Below are positions 27,169 to 35,411 of a stretch of 57,936 nucleotides of DNA, piece after piece (the stretch's first letter is position 1; each line of letters starts with the position of its first letter). Origin of the DNA: Alphaproteobacteria bacterium (GTDB lineage Bacteria > Pseudomonadota > Alphaproteobacteria > Caulobacterales > Aquidulcibacteraceae); NCBI GenBank assembly GCA_018969015.1, contig JAGWZE010000023.1, forward strand, positions 1 through 57,936, given 5' to 3'. A program made the position numbers and the translations under genes. The notes under the pieces were generated by a model. That model ran no database searches and was not told the origin of the DNA. It was given only the letters and a program-made list of their open reading frames with translations.

Positions 27169-27747
27169 CTAGCGGTTGCCCGCCGGCTTCCACATCACCT
27201 CGCCCGCGCCGGCCAGGTTCACGAAGCGGCTGGCGACGAACAGCAAATCCGAGAGGCGGTTGAGGTACTGCAGCGCCGCCGGCGCGACCTTCTCTCCCGG
27301 CGCGGCGGAAAGCTCGGCAGTGCGGCGTTCGGCGCGGCGGCAGATGGTGCGCGCCACGTGCAGATGCGCGGCGGCCGGCTCGCCCGCGGGCAGCACGAAG
27401 GACGTCAGCGGCGGAATGTCGGCGTTCAGCATATCGATCTCGCGCTCCAGGCGCTCGACCTGGGACGGCTGGATCCGCAGGGCCTCGAACGGCAGCGGCG
27501 CGTCGCGCTCGGGCGTGGCGAGGTCCGCGCCGAGATCGAAGAGGTCGTTCTGGATGCGGGCCAGCATCGGATCGAGCACGGGGTTCAGGCTGGTGTGCAG
27601 CCGCGCGACGCCGATCGCGGCGTTCACCTCGTCCACCGCCCCATAGGCTTCGACGCGCAGGCCGAACTTGTCGACCTCCTCGCCGGTGGCGAGGCGGGTG
27701 CGGCCGCCGTCGCCGGCGCGTGTGTAGATCTTGTCGAGCTGAACCAT
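27169..27747 (-). CDS. PduO-type cob(I)alamin adenosyltransferase
   Basis: A 192-residue protein. The N-terminal IYTRAGDGGRT is the ATP-binding loop of PduO/MMAB-type adenosyltransferases, followed by the conserved EAYGAVDEVNAAIG and the C-terminal RRAERRTAELS and YLNRLSDLLFVASR. It attaches the 5'-deoxyadenosyl group to cobalamin. The start at 27747 (MVQLDKIYTR) has AAAGGG upstream. Together with cobT it indicates cobalamin metabolism, although the two are not adjacent. A short gap joins it to the HIG1-like gene upstream. Confidence 0.93.
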   Translation of the reverse strand: MVQLDKIYTRAGDGGRTRLATGEEVDKFGLRVEAYGAVDEVNAAIGVARLHTSLNPVLDPMLARIQNDLFDLGADLATPERDAPLPFEALRIQPSQVERLEREIDMLNADIPPLTSFVLPAGEPAAAHLHVARTICRRAERRTAELSAAPGEKVAPAALQYLNRLSDLLFVASRFVNLAGAGEVMWKPAGNR

Positions 27748-27767
27748 CTGCGCACCCTTTTGGCTGC

Positions 27768-27977
27768 TCACCCTTTGGCCATGTGCTGGGACCACCAAAG
27801 GGCGCCCAGAAGAACGAGCACCGCGACGAATTGCGCCACGATGCGCAGCCGCATCATGCGGTTCGACCACGAGCGGCCGAAATCGCCGCCCCGGAAAAGG
27901 GCATAAATCCCGACCAAAAGAACGATGAAAACAAGGCCGAGCGCGATCGGAATGGCGAATTGGAAGGCAGTCTGCAT
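27768..27977 (-). CDS. Twin-transmembrane HIG1-like small protein
   Basis: A 69-residue protein with two transmembrane helices (about 8-28 and 45-62) joined by FRGGDFGRSWSNRMMRLRI. The loop motif with SNRMMRLR fits the HIG1 domain family, whose mitochondrial members associate with respiratory supercomplexes. It is 20 bases upstream of the adenosyltransferase on the same strand, a pairing common in alphaproteobacteria. Bacterial function is not established. Confidence 0.8.
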   Translation of the reverse strand: MQTAFQFAIPIALGLVFIVLLVGIYALFRGGDFGRSWSNRMMRLRIVAQFVAVLVLLGALWWSQHMAKG

Positions 27978-28078
27978 AGCAACCGTCTTAGTCCGCGCCG
28001 ATGCATCCGGCTACAGCGCGCGTGGGTTGCGCGAGGCAGGGCACGCCCCTAAACCCCATCGCCCGAGGGGAGTTTCCC

Positions 28079-28738
28079 GTGTCCGTACATTCCGCCCGCC
28101 GCTACGACCGCATGACCCACCGTTCGCCGGATCGGCCGCTTTCCGTTAGGGAAGCGCAAAAAGCCGAGACGCGCGGCCGGGTGGTGGAAGCGGCCCGCGC
28201 GCTGTTCGCCTCCCGTGGCTATGCCGAAGCGACGATCCGCGACATCGCCCGCCACGCCGGCGTGGCGCCCGGCAGCGTCTTCACGACCTTCGCCAGCAAG
28301 GCCGAACTCCTGCAGGAGATCGTGTTCTCCCGCTACGCCGAGCTGTTCTCCCAGATCGGCGCCGCAGTCGACATCGACGCGCCGACGATCGACCGCCTCG
28401 CCGCCCTGGCGCGCGCCGCCTACCGCAACGAGATGGAGGAGCTGCGGCTCCTCTCTGAGAACATTGGCGCCTCGTGGACGTGGCCGCGCGAGGCCGACAT
28501 GGCCAACCGCGAACGGCTGCGCCCGTTCTTCGAAACGATCGCCCGCGTGTTGAAGGAGGGCGTCGCCAAACGCGAGCTCGCGGCCGACACCTCGATCGAG
28601 ACGATCGCGGACATGGTCTTCTCCTGCTACCTGCGGAACTTCCGCCGCGCGCTGTTCGACGAGTGGTCCGCCGACCAATGTGCGGACTATCTGACCCAGC
28701 AGATGCGCATCATCCTGGATGGCTGCAGGCCGCGCTGA
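28079..28738 (+). CDS. TetR/AcrR-family transcriptional regulator
   Basis: A 219-residue regulator with an N-terminal TetR helix-turn-helix (about 30-75: ARALFASRGYAEATIRDIARHAGVAPGSVFTTFASKAELL) quoted only by position and key residues. The C-terminal ~140 residues are a helical ligand domain that gives no clue to the inducer. GTG 28079 is preferred because GGGGAG lies 6-7 bases upstream; ATG 28112 is an alternative. It is divergent from the HIG1-like gene, and rmuC follows 66 bases later. Confidence 0.87.
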   Translation: MSVHSARRYDRMTHRSPDRPLSVREAQKAETRGRVVEAARALFASRGYAEATIRDIARHAGVAPGSVFTTFASKAELLQEIVFSRYAELFSQIGAAVDIDAPTIDRLAALARAAYRNEMEELRLLSENIGASWTWPREADMANRERLRPFFETIARVLKEGVAKRELAADTSIETIADMVFSCYLRNFRRALFDEWSADQCADYLTQQMRIILDGCRPR

Positions 28739-28804
28739 TCGGCGCCTCGGGCGCTTTTCCGCGCGCGGCAAGCGGCGCCGCGCCGAATCCGCTAGGATCG
28801 GCGC

Positions 28805-30199
28805 ATGACCGACACCTCCTTGATTTTCCTTCTCGCCGCCGCGGCCGGCGTGGGCGTGGCCGCCTGGGCCTGGATGAAGGCCTCGGCCGCCGAAGCCGCG
28901 CTCGCCGCCGCCAAGGCGCGGCTGGAAAGCGCCGCCGCCATTCAGGCCGAGCGTGACGCCGCCGTGGCGGAGCGGGACGCCGCGCGCGCCGAAGCGGCCC
29001 GTCTCCAGGGCGACCTGCGCGCCGCCGAGAGCGCCGCGGCCGTTCGCGCCCAGGCCGCCGCCGAGCGCGAGAAGGCGATGGCCGAGATGCGCGCGGAGTT
29101 CGAGCGCAACTTCGCCCTGCTCGCCACGCAAGCGCTGGAGCGCAACGAACAGCGCTTCCTCACGCTCGCCAACGAAACCTTCGAGAAGCACAAGGAGGCC
29201 GCGAGCGGCGGCGTGAAAGAGGTGCTCGCGCCCGTTCAGGAGGCGTTCGGACGATTGGCCGAAACCGTCGGCGCGCTCGACAAGGCCCGCACCGAGGACA
29301 AGGCCGCGCTCACCGAGCAGATGCGCCAGATCGGCGACGCGCTGAAAGAGACGCAGGGCGTCGCGGGCAAGCTCGTCACCGCGCTGCGCGCCGAGCCGCA
29401 GAAGCGCGGCGCGTGGGGCGAACAGACCCTGCGCAACGTGCTCGAGATGGCGGGCCTCGCGCCGCACATCGACTATGTCGAACAATCCACGCACGCGGGC
29501 GAGGCGGGCAATGCGCTGCGGCCCGACGTGATCGTGCGCCTGCCGGGCGAACGCTGCATCGTCATCGATGCGAAGGTCGCGCTCACCGCCTATCTCGACG
29601 CCGAGGAGGCGAGCGATCCCCAGGTGCGCGAGGCGCAGCTCGTGCGGCATGCGCAGCAGCTGCGCGAGCACGTGAAGAAGCTCGGCGCGAAGGACTACTG
29701 GAAGCACGTGCCGAACTCGGCGGATTTCGTCGTGCTGTTCGTGCCGGGCGAACACTTCGCCGCCGAGGCCGCGCAGCGCGATCCTTCGCTCTACGACTTC
29801 GCGATCCAGAACAACGTCATCATCACCACGCCGACGACGCTGATCGCGCTGGCGAAGGCCGTCGCCTATGGCTGGCGCCAGGAGGAGGCCGCGCGCAACG
29901 CGCAGGAGATCGCCGAGCTCGGGCGCACGCTCTACACCCGCGTCGCCACGATGACGGACAAGATCTCCGCGCTGGGCGGGGCGCTGGAAACGGGAATGAA
30001 GCGCTACAACGAGGTGGTGGCGTCGATGGAGTCCCGGGTCCTGCCCGCTGCGCGCAAGTTCCGCGAGCTCGGCGCCGGCGAGGCCGCCGACATCGTGGCT
30101 TTGGAGCCGACGGACGTCGCCCCGCGTCTGCCGGCGCCGCAGCCGGAGTTCGATCTCACCTCCCCGCCGCAGGGGGCGAAAGCCGGCAAGAAGCGCTGA
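28805..30199 (+). CDS. rmuC: RmuC-family DNA recombination protein
   Basis: A 464-residue protein with an N-terminal membrane anchor (residues ~4-24), a long Ala/Glu/Arg-rich coiled coil to ~190, and the RmuC nuclease-like core. Core landmarks are RGAWGEQTLRNVLEMAGL, DVIVRLPGERCIVIDAKV and VLFVPGEHFAAEA. RmuC limits inversions at short repeats in E. coli. AGGA precedes ATG 28805. Confidence 0.92.
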   Translation: MTDTSLIFLLAAAAGVGVAAWAWMKASAAEAALAAAKARLESAAAIQAERDAAVAERDAARAEAARLQGDLRAAESAAAVRAQAAAEREKAMAEMRAEFERNFALLATQALERNEQRFLTLANETFEKHKEAASGGVKEVLAPVQEAFGRLAETVGALDKARTEDKAALTEQMRQIGDALKETQGVAGKLVTALRAEPQKRGAWGEQTLRNVLEMAGLAPHIDYVEQSTHAGEAGNALRPDVIVRLPGERCIVIDAKVALTAYLDAEEASDPQVREAQLVRHAQQLREHVKKLGAKDYWKHVPNSADFVVLFVPGEHFAAEAAQRDPSLYDFAIQNNVIITTPTTLIALAKAVAYGWRQEEAARNAQEIAELGRTLYTRVATMTDKISALGGALETGMKRYNEVVASMESRVLPAARKFRELGAGEAADIVALEPTDVAPRLPAPQPEFDLTSPPQGAKAGKKR

Positions 30200-30213
30200 G
30201 GCGGTCCCCAGGC

Positions 30214-30249
30214 GCAGGCTCGGGTGCAGGCTCGGGTGCAGGCGCGGGC
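30214..30249. repeat. Three 12-bp tandem units
   Basis: Two exact copies of GCAGGCTCGGGT and a third degenerate GCAGGCGCGGGC lie between rmuC and nudC. A simple minisatellite, possibly polymorphic; it could alter the distance between the two genes. Confidence 0.75.
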
Positions 30250-30286
30250 GCTGGCGTGACCCGCCCCGGCGCGCTACCACGTGGAC

Positions 30287-31222
30287 ATGTCCAGACCGGT
30301 CTTCTCGCCCAACGTGTTCGCCAACTATCCGCTCGACAAGGCGGGCCATCGCCGGCGCGACGCCGCCTGGCTGGAAAACGCCGCCGCCGATCCGCGCGCG
30401 ATGCTCGCGCCGTTATGGCGGATGCAGCCGTTTCTGATGGGCGCGCCCCGCGGCCCGCGCGAGATCGGCTGGCTCGGCATGCACACGCGCGGCGCCCTGG
30501 GCAACGGGCCGCTCGTCTTCCTCGGCGAGGACGACGCCGGCGCGCCGCTCTTCGCGCTGCAGATCCCCGATCGGTTCGACGTCGCCGACTCGCCCATCGC
30601 CGATCTCGGCAGTTTCGAGGACATGCGCGCCGCCGCCGCGCAGCTCCCCGCCGGCGACATCGCCATGCTCGGCTGCGCAAAGGCGCTGTTCGAATGGCAC
30701 GCCCGCCACGGCTATTGCGCGAACTGCGGCGAGAAGACCGCGCTCGTCGACGCCGGCTGGAAACGCCAGTGCGCGTCCTGCAACGCCGAGCATTTCCCGC
30801 GCGTCGATCCCGTCGTGATCATGCTCGCCGTTCATAATGACCGCTGCTGCATGGGCCGGCAGAAGCAGTTCCCGCCCGGCATGTACTCCGCGCTCGCCGG
30901 ATTCGTGGAGCCGGGCGAAAGCCTCGAGGAGGCCTGCGCGCGCGAGCTGTTCGAGGAAGTCGGCCTGCGCGCCACGTCCGTGCGCTACCATTCGAGCCAG
31001 CCGTGGCCGTTCCCGTCCTCGATGATGATCGGCCTGATCGCCGAGGTCGACGGCGATCAGGTGACGCTCGACAAGGACGAAATCGACGCCGCGATCTGGC
31101 TCACCAAAGAAGAAGCCCGCCAGGCGTTGGCCGGCGGGCTTTCGAGGGACGGGGGGAGAATCTGGGCGCCTCCGCCGATCGCCATCGCGCATCATCTCGT
31201 GAAGGCCTGGGCGGAGAGCTAG
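30287..31222 (+). CDS. nudC: NAD(+)/NADH diphosphatase NudC
   Basis: A 311-residue Nudix hydrolase. It has a zinc site (CANCG ... CASCN), the Nudix box GFVEPGESLEEACARELFEEVG (positions ~207-228), and the NudC-specific SQPWPFPSSMM after it. It hydrolyses NADH to NMNH and AMP and can remove NAD caps from RNA in known family members. ATG 30287 (MSRPVFS) is taken; a GTG two codons upstream is also possible. Confidence 0.94.
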   Translation: MSRPVFSPNVFANYPLDKAGHRRRDAAWLENAAADPRAMLAPLWRMQPFLMGAPRGPREIGWLGMHTRGALGNGPLVFLGEDDAGAPLFALQIPDRFDVADSPIADLGSFEDMRAAAAQLPAGDIAMLGCAKALFEWHARHGYCANCGEKTALVDAGWKRQCASCNAEHFPRVDPVVIMLAVHNDRCCMGRQKQFPPGMYSALAGFVEPGESLEEACARELFEEVGLRATSVRYHSSQPWPFPSSMMIGLIAEVDGDQVTLDKDEIDAAIWLTKEEARQALAGGLSRDGGRIWAPPPIAIAHHLVKAWAES

Positions 31223-31228
31223 GCTCGG

Positions 31229-31323
31229 CGTCATCCTCGCCGTGCCGCAGGCGCGGCGGGGATCCAGCACCGTGCTGCGGCCCACTGGATCCCCGACCTC
31301 GCTGTGCTCGGTCGAGGATGACG
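31229..31323. repeat. Palindromic intergenic repeat, family A copy 2
   Basis: CGTCATCCTCG ... GGGGATCCAG ... CTGGATCCCC ... CGAGGATGACG over 95 bp. Same arms as the 24061 copy, with different spacer sequence. It lies between nudC and the convergent YHS gene. Confidence 0.9.
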
Positions 31324-31353
31324 GAGGCGGGGCAACGCGGGGAAATCCGCTCC

Positions 31354-31833
31354 TTACTTCTCCAGCACCTTCGGCCAGTTCTTGTCGCCGGCGACGATGA
31401 GCGTGGCTTCCTCGGCGATCCACTTCTTCTGGATGTCGGCGTTGTAGTTCAGATAGAGCTTGCCGTTGACGATCTTCCACGCCGTCGGATCCGATTTGGC
31501 CGTGTAGCCGTGACCCACGGCCCAGGCGCAGTAGCCGCCATATTGCGGCGCGTACTTGGCCGGCGCCACGAGGAACGCGTCGCGGTTCTGCGTGGTCGCG
31601 AAGCGGTACGTCGCGCCCTTGTAGGTGGCGACGATCGCTTCGTCCCCTTTCGTCGGTTTTCCAGCGGTGAAGTAGGCGACCGGATCGTAGCCGCTGACGG
31701 CGACGTTCGAGGCGAAGGGCGTATAGATCTCAGGCTGCGCGGCGAAGGCCGGCGACGCGACAGCGACGAGGCCGAGGGCTGCGAAGCCGAGCGTCACGGA
31801 AAGGATCAGCGGGCGAAGGCATTTGAGGATCAT
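31354..31833 (-). CDS. Secreted YHS-domain protein
   Basis: A 159-residue protein with a Sec signal peptide ending PAFAAQ (~residue 32). A YHS-domain pattern follows: VAVSGYDPVAYFTAGKPTKG, YRFATTQNRDAFLVAPAKYAPQYGGYCAWAV. YHS domains are linked with metal binding or stress; this periplasmic subfamily has no assigned reaction. It starts 28 bases after the DoxX-like gene and appears to share its transcript, so it should be under the sigma-F-type promoter at 32434-32459. Confidence 0.85.
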   Translation of the reverse strand: MILKCLRPLILSVTLGFAALGLVAVASPAFAAQPEIYTPFASNVAVSGYDPVAYFTAGKPTKGDEAIVATYKGATYRFATTQNRDAFLVAPAKYAPQYGGYCAWAVGHGYTAKSDPTAWKIVNGKLYLNYNADIQKKWIAEEATLIVAGDKNWPKVLEK

Positions 31834-31861
31834 GGCGGATACTCCGGTTTCGGATGAATGA

Positions 31862-32392
31862 TCAGGCGCGGGCGGCGCGGGCGGTGGCGGTGGTGCGCGC
31901 CGCCGGCTTGGCGGGCGGAACGAGGGCGCGGGCGATGTCGGCGCCGAGCGCCACGAGTTCGTCGCGGCGGATCACGAGCAGCGTCGCGGTCGAGACCCAA
32001 AGCGTCACCGCCGCCGCGAACAGCCCGCCGCCGTCATTGTTCGGATCGATGCCGAGCGGCGTCCACAGGTGGAAGTTCACCGCGCCGCTCATCACCGCGA
32101 AGCCGATCAGCGCGCCGAGCGTCTGCAGGCGGGCGAAGCGCGGGTGCAAGCCGATCAGCAGCAGGCTCGAGGCGACGAGCTCGGCCGAGCCGATCGCGTA
32201 CTGGCTGAACAGCCCCGTGTGGCCGAACAGGCCCGGCGCGCCCAGCGATCCCGCCCAGCCGTCGAGGCGGCCGAAGATTTCCTGCGTCTTCGGATGATCG
32301 GTGAACTTGAAGCGCAGGCTGTCGATGAACACGGCCGAGCCGAACAGCGAGACAGCGCTCGGGAACAGCCGCTTGAAGGTGGAAAGAAACAT
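31862..32392 (-). CDS. DoxX-like membrane protein
   Basis: A 176-residue protein with four hydrophobic helices, an N-terminal FKRLFPSAVSLFGSAVFIDSLRFKFTDHPKTQ and a central AELVASSLLLIGLHPRFARLQ. The layout resembles the DoxX/DUF417 group of small quinone-associated membrane proteins, but the assignment is by architecture only. GGAG lies 7 bases upstream of ATG 32392. It follows the sigma-F-type promoter and precedes the YHS gene. Confidence 0.65.
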   Translation of the reverse strand: MFLSTFKRLFPSAVSLFGSAVFIDSLRFKFTDHPKTQEIFGRLDGWAGSLGAPGLFGHTGLFSQYAIGSAELVASSLLLIGLHPRFARLQTLGALIGFAVMSGAVNFHLWTPLGIDPNNDGGGLFAAAVTLWVSTATLLVIRRDELVALGADIARALVPPAKPAARTTATARAARA

Positions 32393-32433
32393 CGGTTTTC
32401 TCCGGGGCGGCGAAGCGCCGTCATGCCCGGGAG

Positions 32434-32459
32434 TTCGCCGCGCCGCGCGCGCCGGTTAC
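32434..32459 (-). promoter_or_regulatory. Sigma-F-type ECF promoter for the DoxX-YHS genes
   Basis: Read on the minus strand: GTAACC, 16 bases, CGAA. This equals the consensus I know for Caulobacter SigF promoters. The -35 starts two bases past the nrsF stop codon, and the -10 end is ~41 bases before the DoxX-like start. It would let the regulator pair drive the two envelope genes separately from its own transcript. Confidence 0.78.
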
Positions 32460-32460
32460 G

Positions 32461-33096
32461 TCACCAGCGCAAAAACCGCGACGCGACGACCGCGCCGATC
32501 GCGGCGCAAAAGCCGATGGCGAGCGCGTACCACGTCGTCACGAAGGCCACGGAATCGACGGGGCAGTACATCGCATAGACCATCGCGCCGACGCCGCCCG
32601 ACGCCGCGCCGATGGCCGCGCCCGCGGTGGTGAGACGCGTGGGCGCGAGCGTGCGCACCAGCATCACGAGGCCGATGGCGGTCGGTGTCGCCAGCAGCGG
32701 GATCAGCACGAGGCACCAGGGGAAGCCGCCGCCCATCCAGGCGTGCATGCGCGCTTCCGGCTTTTCGCCCCACAAGGCGGCGGCGGCGATCGCGAGGCTC
32801 GCGACTCCGAGCGCCACGAGGATCTGCAGCATGCGCCCGCCCTTCGGCCCTGGCCGCGCCAGGCGCATCGTCAGCGGGATCGCCAGCGCGGAGAACAGGG
32901 CCGAAAAGCCCGCCTTCATCATCACCGGCATCATCGCCGTGCCGATGTCCGGCCGCATGCCGATGAACGTCACGAGCAGGATCAGCGCCACGCCGAGGCC
33001 CGCGGCGAGCGCAGCGGCGAGCGGGCCGCCCGTCTTCGGCGGCGGCGCGGGCTCGAGCTTGCGGCTCAGAGCCTCGATGAGATCGTCCGTCTTCAT
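32461..33096 (-). CDS. nrsF: NrsF-family (DUF1109) anti-sigma factor
   Basis: A 211-residue protein with about six transmembrane helices and a short cytoplasmic N-terminus (MKTDDLIEALSRKLEP) expected to hold the sigma factor. It matches the DUF1109/NrsF family, which inhibits SigF in Caulobacter. Cys128 (PWCLV) and Cys178 (AMYCPVD) lie 50 residues apart, the same spacing I recall for the two sensing cysteines (131, 181) of Caulobacter NrsF. Its start overlaps the sigma gene stop by ATGA. Confidence 0.87.
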   Translation of the reverse strand: MKTDDLIEALSRKLEPAPPPKTGGPLAAALAAGLGVALILLVTFIGMRPDIGTAMMPVMMKAGFSALFSALAIPLTMRLARPGPKGGRMLQILVALGVASLAIAAAALWGEKPEARMHAWMGGGFPWCLVLIPLLATPTAIGLVMLVRTLAPTRLTTAGAAIGAASGGVGAMVYAMYCPVDSVAFVTTWYALAIGFCAAIGAVVASRFLRW

Positions 33097-33647
33097 GAGG
33101 CGTCGTGCTCCTCGGCCACGACCTTCATCAGGGTCTTGAGGCCGCGGTGAATCGAGATCTTCACGTCGCTTTCCGTCAGGCCCGTTGCGGCCGCCGCTTC
33201 GCGGATGGAGCGGTCTTCGAGCTTCACGAGGCGAATGGCTGCCTGTTGTTTCGCAGGCAGCTTTTCCAGGAGACGCGCGACGTCGCGTTTCGCGGTTCCG
33301 GCCTCGGCGCCGCCCTCCACGGAAAGCTCGCCTTCGGCGTCGTCCAGCTCCACGGCGACGCCGCGCCGCTTCAGCCGCCGCACGTGATCGATCAGCCGAT
33401 ACTTGGCGATCGCCAGGATCCAGGCGGAGGCGGGATAGCTCGGGTCGTAGGTGTCGCGTTTCGTGTGCACGGCGATCAGGGTCTCTTGGAGGATGTCCTC
33501 CACGTCGTCCGGCGCGCCCCGCAGGCGCGACCGCAGATAGGCGCGCAGCGCCGTCGCGGCGAGCGCCAGGAAGGCGCGGTGCGCCGCGGCGTCACCGGCC
33601 AGGCCGGCGCGCAACAGCCGCTTCAGCTCGCCTTCGTCGACCGCCAT
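33093..33647 (-). CDS. sigF: ECF sigma factor, SigF-like
   Basis: A 184-residue sigma-70-family ECF factor. Region 2 is VEDILQETLIAVHTKRDTYD with YPASAWILAIAKYRLIDHVRR; region 4 is LPAKQQAAIRLVKLEDRSIREAAAATGLTESDVKISIHRG (positions ~128-167). It is cotranscribed with nrsF through a 4-base overlap. A GTAACC-N16-CGTA promoter lies 22 bases upstream, so it is probably autoregulated. Known relatives respond to metal or oxidative stress. Confidence 0.9.
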   Translation of the reverse strand: MAVDEGELKRLLRAGLAGDAAAHRAFLALAATALRAYLRSRLRGAPDDVEDILQETLIAVHTKRDTYDPSYPASAWILAIAKYRLIDHVRRLKRRGVAVELDDAEGELSVEGGAEAGTAKRDVARLLEKLPAKQQAAIRLVKLEDRSIREAAAATGLTESDVKISIHRGLKTLMKVVAEEHDAS

Positions 33648-33668
33648 GGGCGCCCCTTCTCCCCGGGC

Positions 33669-33694
33669 TACGACGGCGCGGGCCCGGCGGTTAC
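33669..33694 (-). promoter_or_regulatory. Sigma-F-type promoter for the sigma/nrsF operon
   Basis: On the minus strand: GTAACC, 16 bases, CGTA, one base from the GTAACC-N16-CGAA consensus. The -35 element overlaps the pheA stop codon (TAA within GTAACC). The predicted leader is short (~15 bases) and contains GAAGGGG. Confidence 0.72.
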
Positions 33695-34539
33695 GCCGTC
33701 GCGGCGGTTTTTCTGTAGGGGTGGGCCGGGTAGACGCCGAGGACGGTGAGCTCGGCCGAAAAGAACTTCAGCTCCTGCAGGGCGAGCTGCACGTTGCGGT
33801 CGTCCGGATGGCCCTCGACGTCGGCGTAGAACTGCGACGCCGAAAAGCTGCCCTCGACGAGATAGCTCTCCAGCTTCGTCATGTTGACGCCGTTCGTGGC
33901 GAAACCGCCCAGCGCCTTGTAGAGCGCCGCCGGCACGTTGCGGACGCGGAAGACGAAGCTCGTCACGCACGGGCCCGATCCGCGCTCGGCGTCGTCCGGC
34001 TCCGGCGCCAGCAGGATGAAGCGCGTGGTGTTGTGGTGCTGGTCGGCCATGTCGGCCTTGAGCACGTCCAGGCCGTAGACCTCCGCCGCCAGGGACGAGG
34101 CCAGCGCGCCTTCGCTCGGATCATTAAGCTCGGCGACTTCGCGGGCGGCGCCGGCGGTGTCGACGGTTTTGATCGGCGTCAGGCCCATCTCGCGCAGCGT
34201 CTTGCGGCATTGGCCGAGCGCCTGCGGGTGGCTGCGCACGCGCTTCAGCCCCGCGAGCGTCGCCCCGCGCGGCGCGACGAGCTGGTGGCGGATCGGCTCG
34301 AAATGCTCGGCGACGATGTAGAGCCCGCTTTCCGGCAGGAGGTGGTGAACGTCGGCCACGCGCCCGGCGGTCGAGTTCTCGATCGGGATCATCGCCAGCG
34401 ACGCCGCGCCTTCCGAAACCGCGGCGAACGCGTCCTCGAAGGTTGGGCAGGGCAGCGGCTCATAGTCGGGGCGGACGGCGCGGCAGGCGATGTGACTGTT
34501 GGCGCCGAGTTCGCCCTGGAAGGAGATTTTGCGGGTCAT
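33691..34539 (-). CDS. pheA: Prephenate dehydratase
   Basis: A 282-residue enzyme converting prephenate to phenylpyruvate. It starts TRKISFQGELGANSHIA, has the substrate loop MIPIENSTAGRV and the catalytic-site NTTRF. The C-terminal ACT domain (about 195-275, including GFATNGVNMTKLESY) gives feedback inhibition by phenylalanine. There is no chorismate mutase domain. It follows kdsB on the same strand with 30 bases between. Confidence 0.96.
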   Translation of the reverse strand: MTRKISFQGELGANSHIACRAVRPDYEPLPCPTFEDAFAAVSEGAASLAMIPIENSTAGRVADVHHLLPESGLYIVAEHFEPIRHQLVAPRGATLAGLKRVRSHPQALGQCRKTLREMGLTPIKTVDTAGAAREVAELNDPSEGALASSLAAEVYGLDVLKADMADQHHNTTRFILLAPEPDDAERGSGPCVTSFVFRVRNVPAALYKALGGFATNGVNMTKLESYLVEGSFSASQFYADVEGHPDDRNVQLALQELKFFSAELTVLGVYPAHPYRKTAATA

Positions 34540-34569
34540 CGTTTTGTCCTGGGCGCTGTCCTAGCGCCT

Positions 34570-35283
34570 TCAGGCGCGTCCGCCCAGCAGGCGCCGCGCC
34601 AAGGCGAGGTCGTCGGGGCTGTCCACGCCTTTGGGGAAGTCCGACGTGACGCCCGCGCGGATCGTCATGCCCATTTCGAGGGCGCGCAGCTGCTCGAGCT
34701 TCTCCCGCTGTTCCAGCGGTGAGGGCGGCGCCGCCACGAACCGGGCGAGCGCGGCGCGACGGTAGACATAGATCCCGACATGGCGCTGGATCGGCCCCTC
34801 GCCCCAGGGCGCCGGCGCGCGCGTGAAGTAAAGGCAGCGGCCATCCGCGGCCACGATCGCCTTCACCAGGTTCGGGTTGGCGCGGTCGGCCTCGTGCGCG
34901 CTGGGCGAGACGAGGGTGGCGATGTCCGCCGTTCCGAGCGCCGCGACGGCGCGGGCGATATCGGCCGGGTCCATCGTGGGCATATCGCCCTGGAGGTTCA
35001 CGACCACGTCGGCGTCGCCGCCGACGGCCTCGATGGCGGCGTGCACCCGGTCGGTGCCGGAGGGAAGCGCCGGATCGGTCAGGACCGCCCGGGCGCCCGC
35101 GGCTTCGGCGGCGGCGGCGATCTCCGGCTCGGCCGCCGCGACGATCACGCCGCCCAGTCCGGCCGCGCGACCGATTCGCACCATGTGCGCGATCATGGGG
35201 GCGCCGGCGATGTCGGCGAGCGGTTTTCCCGGCAGTCGGGTCGACGCCATGCGCGCCGGAATGACGATGAGCGGCGCCGTCAC
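34570..35283 (-). CDS. kdsB: 3-deoxy-manno-octulosonate cytidylyltransferase
   Basis: A 237-residue KdsB that activates KDO as CMP-KDO for lipopolysaccharide. Motifs: IVIPARMASTRLPGKPL at the N-terminus, LPSGTDRV, and VVNLQGDMP. GTG 35283 is taken as start because AAGGAG lies upstream and translation begins directly at the conserved VTAPLIVIPAR; it is slightly shorter than average. It is divergent from the cytochrome c gene and upstream of pheA, a familiar alphaproteobacterial order. Confidence 0.95.
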   Translation of the reverse strand: MTAPLIVIPARMASTRLPGKPLADIAGAPMIAHMVRIGRAAGLGGVIVAAAEPEIAAAAEAAGARAVLTDPALPSGTDRVHAAIEAVGGDADVVVNLQGDMPTMDPADIARAVAALGTADIATLVSPSAHEADRANPNLVKAIVAADGRCLYFTRAPAPWGEGPIQRHVGIYVYRRAALARFVAAPPSPLEQREKLEQLRALEMGMTIRAGVTSDFPKGVDSPDDLALARRLLGGRA

Positions 35284-35411
35284 GTCGCGGCAACTCCTTG
35301 ATGGTACGAGATTCGGTGCGACGGTTGGCCGCGCGGACAACGTTCCGCGCTCCACCATGTCCGCCTCACCTTGGCGCCGCGTGGATACCGCGCCATAAGG
35401 CGAACGCAAAG

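Noticed and set aside
34780-35398. Long plus-strand frames opposite kdsB and similar antisense frames elsewhere
   Set aside because: GC-rich DNA leaves long open frames opposite real genes; these lack family motifs, ribosome sites and sensible composition.
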